Source: Raphanus sativus
Taxonomy: Eukaryota; Streptophyta; Magnoliopsida; Brassicales; Brassicaceae
NCBI RefSeq assembly: GCF_000801105.2
Contig: NC_079513.1
Location: forward strand, 24,830,273 to 24,894,272
Length of the DNA stretch: 64,000 bases
Reading direction: 5' to 3'
The stretch's first letter is position 1. Each line of letters opens with the position of its first letter. Below are positions 47,121 to 62,154 of this stretch, one piece after another. The notes under the pieces are model-generated. The model did no database searches, was not told where the DNA came from, and worked only from the letters and a program-made list of their open reading frames with translations. Made by a program: the position numbers and the translations under genes.

Positions 47121-47904
47121 TTGATATTTTTGTTTTTTTCTGAATATATTTGTATTTTTTGTAATCATATTTGTATATAAATCTTAACCAAAATATATTT
47201 TATTAAATAATAGTAATTTAAAAATGGATCCGGTATAGCACCGTTAAGGTTAGATTGCGGTCGAACTCGCCCCACTGACCCGTCAACCCGTGGGTTTTCA
47301 GTTTTGTTTTGTTAAAAAAATCTGACTCACATAACCCGAAAACAAATAATTTTGTACCCGCATCTACTCCGCTTAATTTTGTGGTTATCTACGGGTTATA
47401 TATATATTTTAAAAATCATTATTTAATTTAACTATTATAAAAATATCTATTCTATTAATTTTCCTGTATGACCAACTGATATTAGTGTGATCCAATACAT
47501 TTTTAATAATACAAACTACTTTATTTCCTTAATTATCGAGACCCACTTCTATAAGAATCGTTAGATATAGCGGCAGTTATGGTTTTTAAGAAAATCACTG
47601 CACATATTAATCATGTTTGATTCAACGATGTGCCATTTTACCTGAATTATCGGACGTAGACTTACCTAAATTATCAGACCCATAAAAGAATTTATGATTA
47701 TATATAATTTAAACATACAAAATATATCCACATACCTGAATTATCAAAACAACTAAAGAATTTAATGATTATATATTTTATATACAGAAAATATATCCAA
47801 TTTTTGGAAGGACGGATCAGAATATAATCTATTTTTTAATATCAAACGGCTATTCTATTACTCAAATTAGAGGGAGCCTGGGTAACTATACGAGAATAGA
47901 ACAA

Positions 47905-48405
47905 TCCATTCTATTAAAATAACATCATAACATCATAAGAAAAATATTATACAAAGATAAACATAAATATAACTAAAAATACAAATATAAAAACAAATTG
48001 GTTTTCGGTGTAGATTGGATTTGATATTGGGTTTTGGATATCACACTTTAAGAACCATTCAAGTATATATGTCATGTCTAATAAAGTATGAGACTTCGAT
48101 TTTCGAGTCGATTCTGAATCACTATTTTTGGTGACGAATATTATTGACTAATAATGTTAGGTAACTAATAAAAAAATATAATATGTTGCAAACTTTAAGA
48201 ATAAAGTTTAAAAATAATTTTCAAATGCATACGGTACAAATGTATAATTACGTAATTTGACATATTTAATATAGTTGCCAAAAATTAAATTAAACTAAAT
48301 TAATATTAAACACAAATATGATTACAAAAAAATATAGAAATTAAATTTCTAAGAAAATTAAAACAAAAATACACCCGCCTTTTGAAAGAGCAGGTCAAAA
48401 TCTAA
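47905..48405 (+). mobile_element. Small Helitron, decayed
   Basis: It begins TCCATTCTATTAAAATAACATC after an A, similar to other Helitron starts here. It ends with CCCGCCTTTTGAAAGAGCAGG then TCAAAATCTAA, in which the tail CTAG has become CTAA, which still fits CTRR. It is non-coding. Confidence 0.45.
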
Positions 48406-48429
48406 ATGTAGCCTAACTATTTTAATAGA

Positions 48430-49277
48430 ATAAATTAAAATATCTTATTAGTCATTTAAGAAAAATATTATACAAAGAAAAACAAATATATGACTAAAAA
48501 TTAGGGGTGGGCGTTTGAGTATCCATTTAAAAATTTCAGGTCTATTCGGGTTCGGTTCGCGGTCTATTCGGGTTTCCGGTTTTCGGGTTCAAAGATTTCA
48601 TCCTCATTCGGGTATTTCTAAATTTCGATTCGGATCTTTGGGGGTTCGATTCGGGTTCGGATAACCCATTTAAATTATTTTTAAAACTTTAAAATTCATT
48701 ATATGTTTCAAATTTCTCAAAATCTATAAACAAAACAATATAATGCATTTAGATTTAAATAGTATATGTCAAAATACCTAAACATAACATATAAATTGGT
48801 TCGATTTGAATATTTGGGTAAAGAAACAATAGATATGTTAATATTTTTGATGTTTTGAGAATACTTTAGCTATTTTAGACATTTACTTTTGACTAATTGT
48901 ATATATTTCAAGTATTTTGGACAACTTAAAAGTATCTTATATATTTTAGATGTTTTTAGTATACATTAAATCCAAAATTGATTAATATATTTAGGTATAT
49001 AAATCTATTTAGGATACATTCGGGTATCCGAAATACTTCGGTTCAGATCGGGTTTGGTTTCGGTTCTCTAAATACCAAAATTTTGAACTTATTAAGATAT
49101 TTAATTAATTTCGGTTCGGGTTCGGTACTACTTTTTGGATCGGGTTCGGTTCGGTTCGGTTCTTTGGGTTCAGATTTTTTGTCCAACCCTAATAAAAATC
49201 ATAAATATAGAAATTGATTTTTTTTAAATGTAAAACAAAAAATATACCCGTCCTTTTAAGGGCGGGTCAAAATCTAG
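48430..49277 (+). mobile_element. Helitron interrupted by MITE copy 3
   Basis: The 3' end is clear: CCCGTCCTTTTAAGGGCGGG then TCAAAATCTAG, CTAG at 49274-49277, followed by T. The 5' end near 48430 is judged only from resemblance to the element at 47905 (shared AAGAAAAATATTATACAAAG). MITE copy 3 lies inside. Confidence 0.5.
48502..49190 (+). mobile_element. TTCGG-rich MITE, copy 3 (689 bp, diverged)
   Basis: It has the same layout as copies 1 and 2, but more substitutions. Ends are AGGGGTGGGC and GTCCAACCCT. It is flanked by ACTAAAAAT (48493-48501) and AATAAAAAT (49191-49199), 9 bp with one mismatch. It is older than the other two copies. Confidence 0.82.
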
Positions 49278-50339
49278 TATTTAAAATAAAAATTTATACA
49301 TGATTAAAATTTTTAAATTACTATTTTAAACTCCTGTATTTAAAAAAAAATTACTTTTTAATTTTTATTTTTTAAATACTTTGCGGGTCCACGGATAGCC
49401 GCGATCCAAAATTCACCAACCCACACTCACTCCGCATAAAATACTCATAACCCGCACCCACAAATCGATTTTTCAAATAGTTTGACCAAACTTATGATCC
49501 GCTGTTAAAAGAACGGATATATTTTTTGTTTTATATTTTTAAGAAATATTATTTTTATAAAATACAGGTTGTAACCAGTAAGAAACAATTAACTGTCGTC
49601 CATTCAACAACCTGCCACGTATTAGTTCAGACTTTTTTAAAACGGATTGTGTAACTGTTTTTTGACCGGTTAGTTGTTATATGTGTATTACTAAAAATAA
49701 GATATTTTTTTAAAAATAAAATTAAAGGTTAAACAGTTATATTTATATTGGCATATAAACAGTTATATATATCTTATTTTTTTAGTTGGACTCAAGTAAC
49801 ATTAATTGGACATGTTTCAAATTTAATAGTATTGATTACTATATTATATCCAATTATATAAAATAAGTTGTTATATTTTTTTTTTATCTTTTAGTGAACA
49901 GTGTAACTGTAAATTAGTCTTTATCTTCCCCAATTTATTTGAGTCACACTCGTTTGCAACTTCTTCCATGGAAATCAACGACCATATTTAACAAAATTAT
50001 TAAAATCTTTTTTTTTTTCGTTTGTGCCTCATGTTCATAGATCTGTCATCTAGTATCCAATTTTCAACAATCAAAACTCCGAAAAAAACTATATGGTGGT
50101 CACTGATACGGACAACCACCGTCTAGCACAAAAATGGTTTTGAAGATCACAAACAATATCATGGAGTATAAGCAGTTATATATATATATCAATAGTTTTT
50201 GTAACCGTCGACAGTTAAAAATTATATACAGATATCGTGTTATATAGATATGTATAAGCAGTTATATATAAAAATCAATTTTTTTTAAATGGACACAAAT
50301 TCATATCAATAGGGCATACTTCAACTTTAATAGTATTGA
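49278..50339. other. AT-rich transposon debris
   Basis: There is no coding frame. Fragments with CCGCGATCC- and ACCCGCACCC-type motifs suggest parts of other MITEs, but borders are not clear. Confidence 0.45.
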
Positions 50340-51011
50340 CTAGATTTTGACCCGCGCTTTCAAAGCGCGGATTTATGTTTGGTGAAAATTTTATATAATC
50401 ACATTTATATAATCCGTCTTGTATATGCATTTATATAACCCGTCTCATATATGTGTTTTATATCCGGGTTTATGTGTCGGTTAAAACTATATTGTACATG
50501 TATTTTTAGGTTTTTAATTTTGAATTAGATATTTTAAATATAAATCAATATAACAGTTTTATAGTTTTGATCGGTGTTTTGAAACCCGACTCGGACCTGC
50601 GGTTGAACGAATTACCGGTTTGTAACCCGGTATTTTTAATATTGTGATTTTTTCTAATGATAAGACAAATTCGGTGATCATAAGTTGGAAATTTGTTTAA
50701 AATATATTTATATTTTTCAAAATCATTCTAAATGATAATGATTGTTGTCAATATTAATAATTTTAAAATTAGAAAACCGGTGGTTAATAACATTATCAAA
50801 CATGGAAATAATCGATACAGTATCAAACAAATAAATAATCGCAGGCCGAAATTAAATTAGGAAACCGGTGATTAATGACACACCAAAAAATAATTAAGAA
50901 GAAACTGGCGCAGAATATCCAGAATACCATTAATAAATACAAAGGAAAAATTCTTCCGTAGGGGTAAAAAGAGTAAAAATTCAAAATATGCTTGTATTTT
51001 AATAGTATAGA
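50340..51011 (-). mobile_element. Complete small Helitron (672 bp, minus orientation)
   Basis: Both borders are textbook. On the minus strand it starts TCTATACTATTAAAATAC. It ends with palindrome CCGCGCTTTGAAAGCGCGG, then GTCAAAATCTAG. The flanking bases read A|CTAG...GA|T on the plus strand, as expected for insertion between A and T. It has no coding frame. It belongs to the same family as the element at 19056-19837. Confidence 0.85.
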
Positions 51012-52443
51012 TATGGTACTTTATTTTCAAACAATAATTTTTTAAAATAACAAAACCTTGTTAAAAATAATTAATTTTGTATTATGACAGTTATTAAATA
51101 GATAAGTGTAAAGAGAGTATAGGGGGTGGTTATGTTAACCTACGTATTTTAAGTGCATGTATTAACTGTTCCCTATATAATTCTTTTATTGTTTTATTAT
51201 TGTGAATGGGGTGGTTACGTTATACTATTGTGTTATGGGTGATTACATTCGAAAATATAGGATATATTATTTGTTGTCATTAATCGTTGGAGCCAACATT
51301 TATCAACTGGACATGTTGAAGAATTAATAGTATTGATCCGCGGGTTACCGTCATGTTTGATCTACTACAAGGCGTGTGTGGTTCGACTGATTTTGAAAAT
51401 TTGTGGGGTGGGTGAACACGGTGCGGGTTGGGATTATTTTAAAGTTGAGCGGGTGCAGATCAGTGGAATTTGAGCCGCCGGTATCCGTTAATCCGTAAAG
51501 TTTCGAAAGTATTTTTTAAAATACTTTTTGTAAAAATATTATATATAATCATATAATTTCAATTATAAATATATTATTTTAATATTATTTTATAAATAAT
51601 ATTTATTATATAATTAAAATAATTGTTTCTAATATAATTAATAGTACTCCGGATTTTGGCGAAGCGGATGTAACTATAAGATTTTTTGTATATGGATTAT
51701 GCAAATTAGATTTTTAAATAAAAAATGATTCAGTCCACGGGCGGGTCGGGGCGAATTGACACACAAACACACTAGCTATACATTATATATTTTAATTCCA
51801 AGTAAATCTGGATCCGTGCATGCGGATTGTGTTTTCAATTTTATTGAAATATAAATTACATAGAAACAAATACTTAAGTTAATTATTAAAATAATTATAT
51901 TATAATATAATGCATTTCCTTGAGTTTTGATTTATAAATGTAATTTATAGATTTTTCGATTAATTTATAGATCGAAGTATATAAGATAGTAATGCATATC
52001 TTGGATAGCATCCACAAAAATTAGTTATACTTATTTGACTTATTTTTTTTTTCTGAAGAAATTTATTTGACTTATTTTGTGGTAGTTATATTAGTGTTTA
52101 TTTATTTTTCTTTATTAAGCTGTTTATGGAAACAGTCAAACTATTGTGTGGCAGTCATTGGAATAATACATATCAGTTATTAACTGATTTTTTTTTGACT
52201 AAAACTGATTTTTGTTTTTAAACACAATTATTATTTATAATCATTTATTTCTTAATATATATATTTATAGGTTTTATTAAATGTATCTGAATAACAAAAA
52301 AAATTAGTCAATAGGCATATATTGTATATGTTGGTTTCCAAATAAACATGTGTTATTCATATAAAACAAAAAAGATATTAGAAGGTATTAAAACGGTTAT
52401 TAAGGTTTTTTATATCTTTGATGTAGGTTCTTGAGATAACTTA
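51012..52443. other. AT-rich DNA with orphan copy of peptide-gene upstream flank
   Basis: No gene is seen. The part 51940-52310 closely resembles the upstream flanks of the two ESF1-like genes (shared GGAAACAGTCAAACTATTGT and AGTTATTAACTG blocks), but no peptide exon lies next to it on its left. The part 52320-52443 is the downstream flank of peptide gene B. Confidence 0.6.
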
Positions 52444-52807
52444 TTATCGTCTCGCACAGTCATCCGCACACATTCTTGGGTCCTCGTAACATGTTCTCTG
52501 CTCGTTAACTCCACAGCAAAAGCACCTACGGTTTTTGTCTCTGGCTGTGGGGCATTGGATTTCCGTGCAAGTTTTTTCAGGTGGCATGAATGGACGTTCA
52601 ATAATTTGGCCATCGACAACTAAATAAACAAAAAATAATAACAATATCATTTGGAGCAAAAAAAAACAATTATCAAGGATATTATGATGTGATTAAATTA
52701 GTGAAAAATAGATAATGAACAAAAGAAAATTATTATAAACACATACACTCATGAAGAGGAAATAAAGTAATTAAGATGATGCAAAAGATAAACTGTGATG
52801 ACGACAT
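52444..52807 (-). CDS. ESF1/MEG-like secreted cysteine-rich peptide B
   Basis: Two exons, 52807-52747 and 52619-52444, join in frame to 78 residues. The signal peptide MSSSQFIFCIILITLFPLHE is almost the same as in gene A, while the mature part has diverged. Its eight cysteines follow C-x4-C-x9-C-x-C-C-x7-C-x6-C-x3-C with the same CFCC core, ending CADDCARR. The intron sits at the same point and phase as in gene A. Conserved signal peptide and cysteines with a changed loop content is what one expects of diversifying signalling peptides. It stands in transposon-rich DNA with the duplicated upstream flank on its right (52910-53185). The frame is intact, so I call it a gene; expression, probably in seed or female gametophyte, is inferred from the family. 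Confidence 0.82.
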
Positions 52808-53178
52808 ATTATTTTTTGTGATATTTTTCTATATACACGTTTATTTTTATTTTATTTTTTATTTTATTTTAGATTTATTATTTGATGGTTGAAATTTCTA
52901 TGTAAGGTGGTAGTTAATTTATAGGTTTTTTCAATTAATCTCTAGAATCTAAATATAGAAGATAGTAATGCATGTCTTGTATAAGGCGATCCATAAAAAT
53001 TGGTTAGATTTGTTTGACTTGTTTTGTGATAATTATAATGGTGTTCACTTTTATTGTGCTTATGGAAACAGTCAACTAAACTATTGTGTGGTAATCATAT
53101 TTGAATAATACGTACGAGTTATTAACTGATTTTTTATTTATTTTTTGAAACACAAACTACTTATTATTTATAATCAAC

Positions 53179-53230
<52 letters not shown>

Positions 53231-53516
53231 ATCTGTATAATCAAAATAATTGGGTATGAAAGTGGTTGATAAAAAAATTGGGTATGAAAGTGGAAACAAA
53301 CATTAAAATGATGTATTTGTATAGATTTTTATTTAATTTTATTCTGTTAAAAAATTGTCGGATTTGTTGTGTTTCCCTAAAAAACTCTTTTTTGTCAACT
53401 ATTGTATTCGAGTGGACCAAATTGACCAATATTAAATATAAGTGGTTTCAAACCAATATTTGAGTGGGCCAAATTGACCAATATTAAATATAAATGGTTT
53501 CAAACCAATAAACACA
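52808..53516. repeat. Upstream flank of peptide gene B, microsatellite and 52-bp tandem repeat
   Basis: The part 52910-53185 is shared with the flank of gene A (24620-24945) and the orphan copy (51940-52310). A (TA)n(TG)n microsatellite lies at 53185-53230. A 52-bp unit (GAGTGG.CCAAATTGACCAAT...GGTTTCAAACCAATA) is present twice in tandem at about 53409-53510. Confidence 0.7.
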
Positions 53517-55863
53517 TCTATTTTATATAAAGTACCCTTCTTTCTCTCCTGAGCCTATCCACGTAGGATGCCAGGCTGGAAACTCAACACCTGTAGCGCT
53601 GCCACGTCAGCTTAAATTTAAATGAAATGCAGCGCGTTGGTGATCCGTCTGTTTCTTCTTCTGGGCTTCGCTTCGCGTTTTGTATTCTCGGCCCATCTAG
53701 CACGTGTAGAACGCAACCCTAATCAGATGCGCTCCTTCGCTTCTCTTCGCTTCTCTTCGATTGACGACGAGACGATCGACATTCCGTAACAATGGGCGTT
53801 TTGATGTATTCGTTGGAATATTGGAATAATCGACGTCCATTCTGCTTCATCCTCCTTTACTCGACGGCGTTACTAACCTCCATTATTCTCCAAATCAATT
53901 ATCCCACAACGTGCCATTGAATGGCGATTCTTCGGCTTCTCCGTTAATCCTAGATATTGATATATATTATCCGTTTGCTTCATATGTGACTCATTGTTTT
54001 TATACTCTCTCTGCACTATACCTTGCCAAATTCTAGCTCACTGTAATGGCGACTTCCTAAGTGAACCCTTCTAATCTGAAGATTGGCCGTTGTAAGGAGA
54101 TTGTGGTGGGCCGTTTGCTTCCATTCTGAGAAGCTCGGAATCTGAAGAAAAGAGGCGAACTTATTGGAGTTGACATGTTGTTTGGACGAGAAGGTACTTG
54201 AGAGGTTGCTGTGTATTCTATTTGCTTATTTACAATCACCTACTTCAACTTTCATTATAGTGACACTGTTTTTGCTTTCAGTCAACCTTGATACAAGGTT
54301 CCATCGTCCCCACACCGGCTTAACAGTTTCAAGAATCTACAGAGGGAAGGAAGAGTGTACTAGCTCAGTTATCCTTATGTTGCTAGAAGCAACATTCACT
54401 TCAAGCTGTGTGACCCACCGGTCTGTGTTTGATTTACAGGGCATACCAACTTTTTCGAGTTGATGAACCATATTGATTTCATTCCAGATGAGAATTATTC
54501 AAACGTACAGGTACGTTATTAATTTGTCTAAAGTTGTTTATGTTTGTTTCTGCAAAAACCTCAAAGTTATAACTCTTGGGTGTGGAGCCTAAAGCGATGG
54601 TTGCAACAATCATAAATCCCAAATTTGTTGGTGGTAAAACGGCTACTTTGTTTATGTGGCTATTTTTTCAATGTGACATCAGGATCACACTCTTTGACAA
54701 CAAAAACTGAGCCACGCAGGGATTTTTAAAAGAGTAAATTACTTCTACATATAATTGTTATTTCAAGCTTTTCAGCTTAATCATGCATTCAAATCTCACA
54801 TTAACCAAATGTGATGCAGGTTTTGTGGAGGTGGGGCTGGATCCTCTTCAACTACATCCAAGTATGGTGGTGTTAAGACCAGGAGATTGATAGCTACTTT
54901 CTCAACTCAACCCCGACTGTACATCCACTTAGCAAGTCCACTACTAAGACTCTATCAAGCTGAGGTTAGTCACATGTGCTTGCATAACATGTCCAGTGTT
55001 TATTAATTGACTATAATTTAAAAAGTCTCATGCCTCTGCACCGTCGAAACCCTTGGAAATAATTATTTTTGTTAATCATTCCTTTTGCGTATGATTATCT
55101 TACAAATACTGCAGCTTAAATAAGATTTTAAATTTCCAAGACTGCAATGAATTTTGTTTCATAGTTCTCAGCTTATAGTATCTAACTAATGTATTTCACT
55201 TATGTTACCGTAGGCTGTGGAGTCCATTTGCAAGGCTGAGGTGGCTGATATTGACAAGGATGGTGCTATATCCCCTGTTATAAGTGCTCGCACAAACTGC
55301 TTCATTGATTCACATCTTACTATAGTTTATTTAAAGTATAGACTTCATACATTGAGTTAGAAATGGTGATTAACTTTACACATTCTTCAAGTTCCAATGT
55401 GCAAGTTCCGTTGTTCCGAGTAAAGATGGTCGGTAGAAGACGTCACTGATGCAGCTCTTTTGTCACAATTGATGAGAAAGTCACCAAAATATCTTTAGGT
55501 GGGAAATCGGAGTTAGATTGAAGGCCTATTGTGTTGGATTCGTTATTGAGTTTGATATGCCATTCAAAAAGTAGAACTATATAAAAACTTGAGATAAGTA
55601 TAGCAAAATAACTTAGCGTTTTGTACCGACCCTAACCAAACTTTAGAATTTTATTAAACTGTCATAGTTTAAAAAATGTGATTTGGCCAACTTTTCAGTC
55701 ACAATATCATTCAAAATTGTAAGTCACAATATCATTCAAAATTGTAATTTATCTATTGGAAACTAGAACTGAACCTACCATTTTTATTGTTTACTAGATT
55801 TTCCGATTCAAAACTTTAAAACTATATTTATCAGAATTAGGAAAAAACATTTTACATTAAATA

Positions 55864-55905
<42 letters not shown>

Positions 55906-57383
55906 ATTTGTTAGATTGTAGAATGTTTACTGGAAATAAAAATATGAAAATAATGTTTTTGGATCATAATGTTGGACTGAATATATTCAAAACAAAAACA
56001 GATGCATTAATACTTAATACTGTATTAACTTAATACTTAATACTTAGTTAGAAAGTATATAAAATGGTATATTTAATAACAATGTAATACCATGATTAGT
56101 TCTTAGAAAAGGTAGCAATTGTAAAACAAAATGATATTTTTATTTGTCTGCAACAAAATAATATTTAATAATAAAAATTAAATAAATTGTGCATATATAT
56201 TGAGAATATTTTGGTTCTCTTTTACACTTAGCTTTAATCCAGAATTATATTTAACTACAATTAGATTGTAATATATTGTTGTATGTTTATATTTTAACAA
56301 ATAATATAGTAAATATTAATATATTCGTAGAAGTTTTAGTTCATTTAACTAATACAACAATCTTAAAAGTTGCTTTTTTACTTTTTTTTTTTGAAATTTG
56401 TTACAAAATAGTGAAAATTAATGTTACTGATAACTGAGAACAAAGTAAATTTTTTAAAAAGATTACATTAAATTGGTATTTAGGGAAAATAAGTATATGT
56501 TTTAGGTATTTTAAATACAAAATGTAAGGTTATTTTAATGAATTAAATGTGATTTTTTAAAAAATACTAAAATAAAAAGCTCAACCATAATTTTAATATT
56601 CATATGCAACTAAATATATAGACTTGCATAGTCCAGCAAAATACATAATGTAAAATAACCTGATAACAAACAAAAAAATAACAGAAATGGAATTAGATAA
56701 TTTAAACTAAAACAATAATATTAAAATATCTACACAGACATAATAAAAATAGAACACAACTTCATTAATAATTACAACAACTGTGGTAAATGTAACTATT
56801 TCTATGCCATAATTTTGCTATGCACATGCAATTTATGGATCGCCATGAACAGAAACAGACATATCTCGAGCTGAAAAATGCTGAGATAGATCAAACGTTC
56901 TTTATGTGACTGTCTCTATATTAAAAAATAAGTGTTATGGAACTAATATGATATTTACAATATCACCAAGAAAGTGTCATCTCAATAATTTCAAGATGAC
57001 TGACAAGTACCTACACTCATTATCCACTACTTGGTTTTCAAACTTTTCAATTTCAATGTTTTATTACTTTGATAGCTTTGCATTAATACTACCTTCTCAT
57101 CAATATAACATTTTTATTTTGATAAGAAAATGCAGTTTCAAATTATCACCACTTCCACTCCAATATCATGTTGAAAGGCTATGATTTCAACAAAAAAAAC
57201 AACTATTACGTAAAATATCTTATCACGTATAATCTTTCTCACTAAAACATTCTAAAGACAAAAATTACTATCATATACATCTTTTGCAAATGTAAATCAA
57301 AAACACAACTACAAAATCATACATAATATAATAACCTAAATCACAAGTAAAGTATATCCCGCCCGTAGGGCGGCCGATCCTAG
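53517..57383 (+). mobile_element. Helitron 2 (3.87 kb), sibling of Helitron 1
   Basis: It starts A|TCTATTTTATATAAAGTACC, shares the CTCTCCTG..CC.C.T.GGATGCCAGG stretch with Helitron 1, and ends CCCGCCCGTAGGGCGG, then CCGATCCTAG|T with CTAG at 57380-57383. It carries a decayed RPA1-like gene (54030-55330) but no captured CCCH gene. The part 55500-57340 is AT-rich and non-coding, with an (AT)n run at 55866-55899. An identical 14-base sequence ACCAATAAACACAT stands at both borders (53504-53517 and 57386-57399). Confidence 0.82.
54030..55330 (+). pseudogene. Decayed RPA1-like gene of Helitron 2
   Basis: Pieces of the OB-fold protein are seen in order: NLKIGRCKEIVVGRLLPF then a stop, EARNLKKRGELIGVDMLF (about 54070-54175), FFELMNHIDFIPDENYSNVQ (about 54455-54510), TPTVHPLSKSTTKTLSS (about 54912-54960, one frame with others interleaved), and ICKAEVADIDKDGAISP (about 55218-55275). 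The last matches the start of the zinc-bearing OB fold C of RPA1. Frameshifts and stops break it throughout. Confidence 0.68.
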
Positions 57384-59667
57384 TTACCAATAAACACATG
57401 TTTATTGCAGTGTTCTTAGGAAGAAGTTTTTAGCGTAATATAAAAATTGTCTCTTAACTTTAAGTAAGAACCAGTTCTTAAATATACAGCTACTTATCTA
57501 GAACACATGTCCCTTGGTCTTCTACACGTAGAATAATGGGTAAAGAGTTGAAGGTCGTTGGAAAAATTAACCGCCGTTAATGTTTGATTCATCTTCATCT
57601 GTCTTCAACTTCCATAAACCACTTGCAAGCTTCGTTCCTCCACTGCATCAGTGGCCATGGTTGAATGATGCAATCTTCAAGATATTCAGCTTCTTAAAAT
57701 CTTAAAGATCCCAACAAAACAAGAAATGGATCATTTGTAAATGTAGACCCAACTATGCTTAAATATAATCTCAAAACCACCAAGAATCTCCTATCTTCAT
57801 GATATACAACCACAAAGATACTCCACGCAGAGGGTGATCTATTGACCTCTAGAGACTCATGAAGGTTTATAGTTTATTGAAAGAAATCAAGCTAAGTCAA
57901 AAAGAAAAGAAAAGAAATCAAGCTAAGTCGATGAAAAGAAGAGAACAAAGTATTCACCATCGGAGTTTCTTTAAGGTAATTCAATCACGCAAGGAGGAGA
58001 ATCCGGTGACACCGGAAGACACAAGTCCGATCGAAAGCAAGATGGATCTTTATTAAGATTGAAGGAAAAATCAGAGATAAATAAAAAATAGAGAGAAAGA
58101 AAAGCAAATCTGATTTTGACTTGAAAAAACAAAACAAAATCGTCTAACGAAGAAAGATCTGACAAAGCGGAATGAAAAGTTGATCATTAGATTGACATTT
58201 ATATCAAAATATATATATTTGATGACCCTCATCTCCCTCTTGTAAGAGGGATAAGAAAGATGTCCCGACTGTCTTAACCTATAGTTTTAGCGTGTACGTA
58301 TTGATTACTGTATAAACTGTGGAAGTGTCATGCATTGCCGCTTAAGGCGAGTGATAGAGAACCGCAATATGCTTGGTTCATGCTAGAAATGGTAGTACGG
58401 AGAACTATGATGATCAGGTCCAACGGGCAGTGGCGGAGCCAGCCAAAGTATTTACCAGGGTCAAGTTGAGAGTCAATATAAAAATTACATGGATCAGCAG
58501 GCTATTTTACTATATTTTCTCAGTCTTTTCTACAAAAATACAAATAAAAAAAAAATTCTTGATTTCGCATGGATCATATGACCCCTCTCATTGTTAACTA
58601 CCTCCGCCACTGCCGACGGGTCATGGCAACTAGGATCTTTGATACATGGAAACTTGGAAGTAATAATCAAACAGAGTGTTTGATAAATAAAAAGTGAAAA
58701 CTTGATAGACAAAAACTCATTAAAATTTCAAATAAAATATAAAAATATTTTTTATTTACTTCTCACCAATACTAGAAATTAAAATATCTTTACGAAAACC
58801 ATCCATAGAAAGAGAAAGGAAAATGGTTAAAGCTTTTTATTAATAGTTTAATAAAAATCAAAATAATTAGTATTAAATTTAGAAAATACCATAGGATTGT
58901 CCTAAAAATATTTCATCACAACTATGGTATACAATCAAAATGATCAAAATATGTTTCATTAAATATATAAAAAATATTTTTTATTAATGATTTTATTAAT
59001 CTACACCAAGAGTTTACATTTAGGGAAATGTGGTTTTGGGGTGGGGGCAATCATCTCATTTCCCACATGAGAATTAGTATATTATAGCGTTCTGTGTTTT
59101 TATAAGGTGAACAAAAGTAACAAAAAGACATATTTTGTGGCTAAGGTTTTTCATTTAAAAGTTGGAGGATAAAATTGTCATAAAGCAAATGGGATCTCTG
59201 AGACATGGTGGCTTGGAAGTGATAATCAAACTAAACTAAGTTTTGATTAGTAACGTTTGGTAAATAAAAAGTGAAGACAAAATAGACAAAAATTTATTTA
59301 AAACTTTGAACAAAATATTAAAAATATTTGTTTATTTGTTTTTCACCAAAACTAGAAAGTAAAATAACTTTTCAAAAATTTCCGTAAGAAGAGAAAGAAA
59401 AATGGATAAAACCCATATATCAATAGTTTGACAAAATAATTAGTATACAATTTAAACCAATTCAATTTCTTTAAATATGTATCCACCTATTATACTCGTA
59501 AAAAAACAAATATTAAGGAAAGGAAAAAAAAGTACATGTCTTGTTGGATAAGCCAAGATTCCAACTTATAAGACGGCTTAGCTCTCGTCCCTGTGATCCA
59601 TCGTCGTCGCCAATACTAGATCGCTCGCTCGCTCTCGTCGATAATTTTCGCAACCACCGACAAAAAA
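57384..59667. other. Intergenic upstream of RPT6 with direct duplication
   Basis: Small frames near 57859 and 58373 match nothing. Two related segments, about 58634-58860 and 59188-59420, are diverged direct copies (shared CTTGGAAGT.ATAATCAAAC, GGTAAATAAAAAGTGAA-like and TCACCAA.ACTAGAAA blocks). A short hAT MITE is listed separately. The last ~150 bp are the RPT6 promoter and leader. Confidence 0.55.
58428..58612. mobile_element. hAT-type MITE, 185 bp
   Basis: Inverted ends CAGTGGCGGAG and CTCCGCCACTG match perfectly over 11 bases. Flanking 8-bp target duplications are CCAACGGG (58420-58427) and CCGACGGG (58613-58620), one mismatch. It is non-coding. Confidence 0.85.
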
Positions 59668-62154
<2,487 letters not shown>

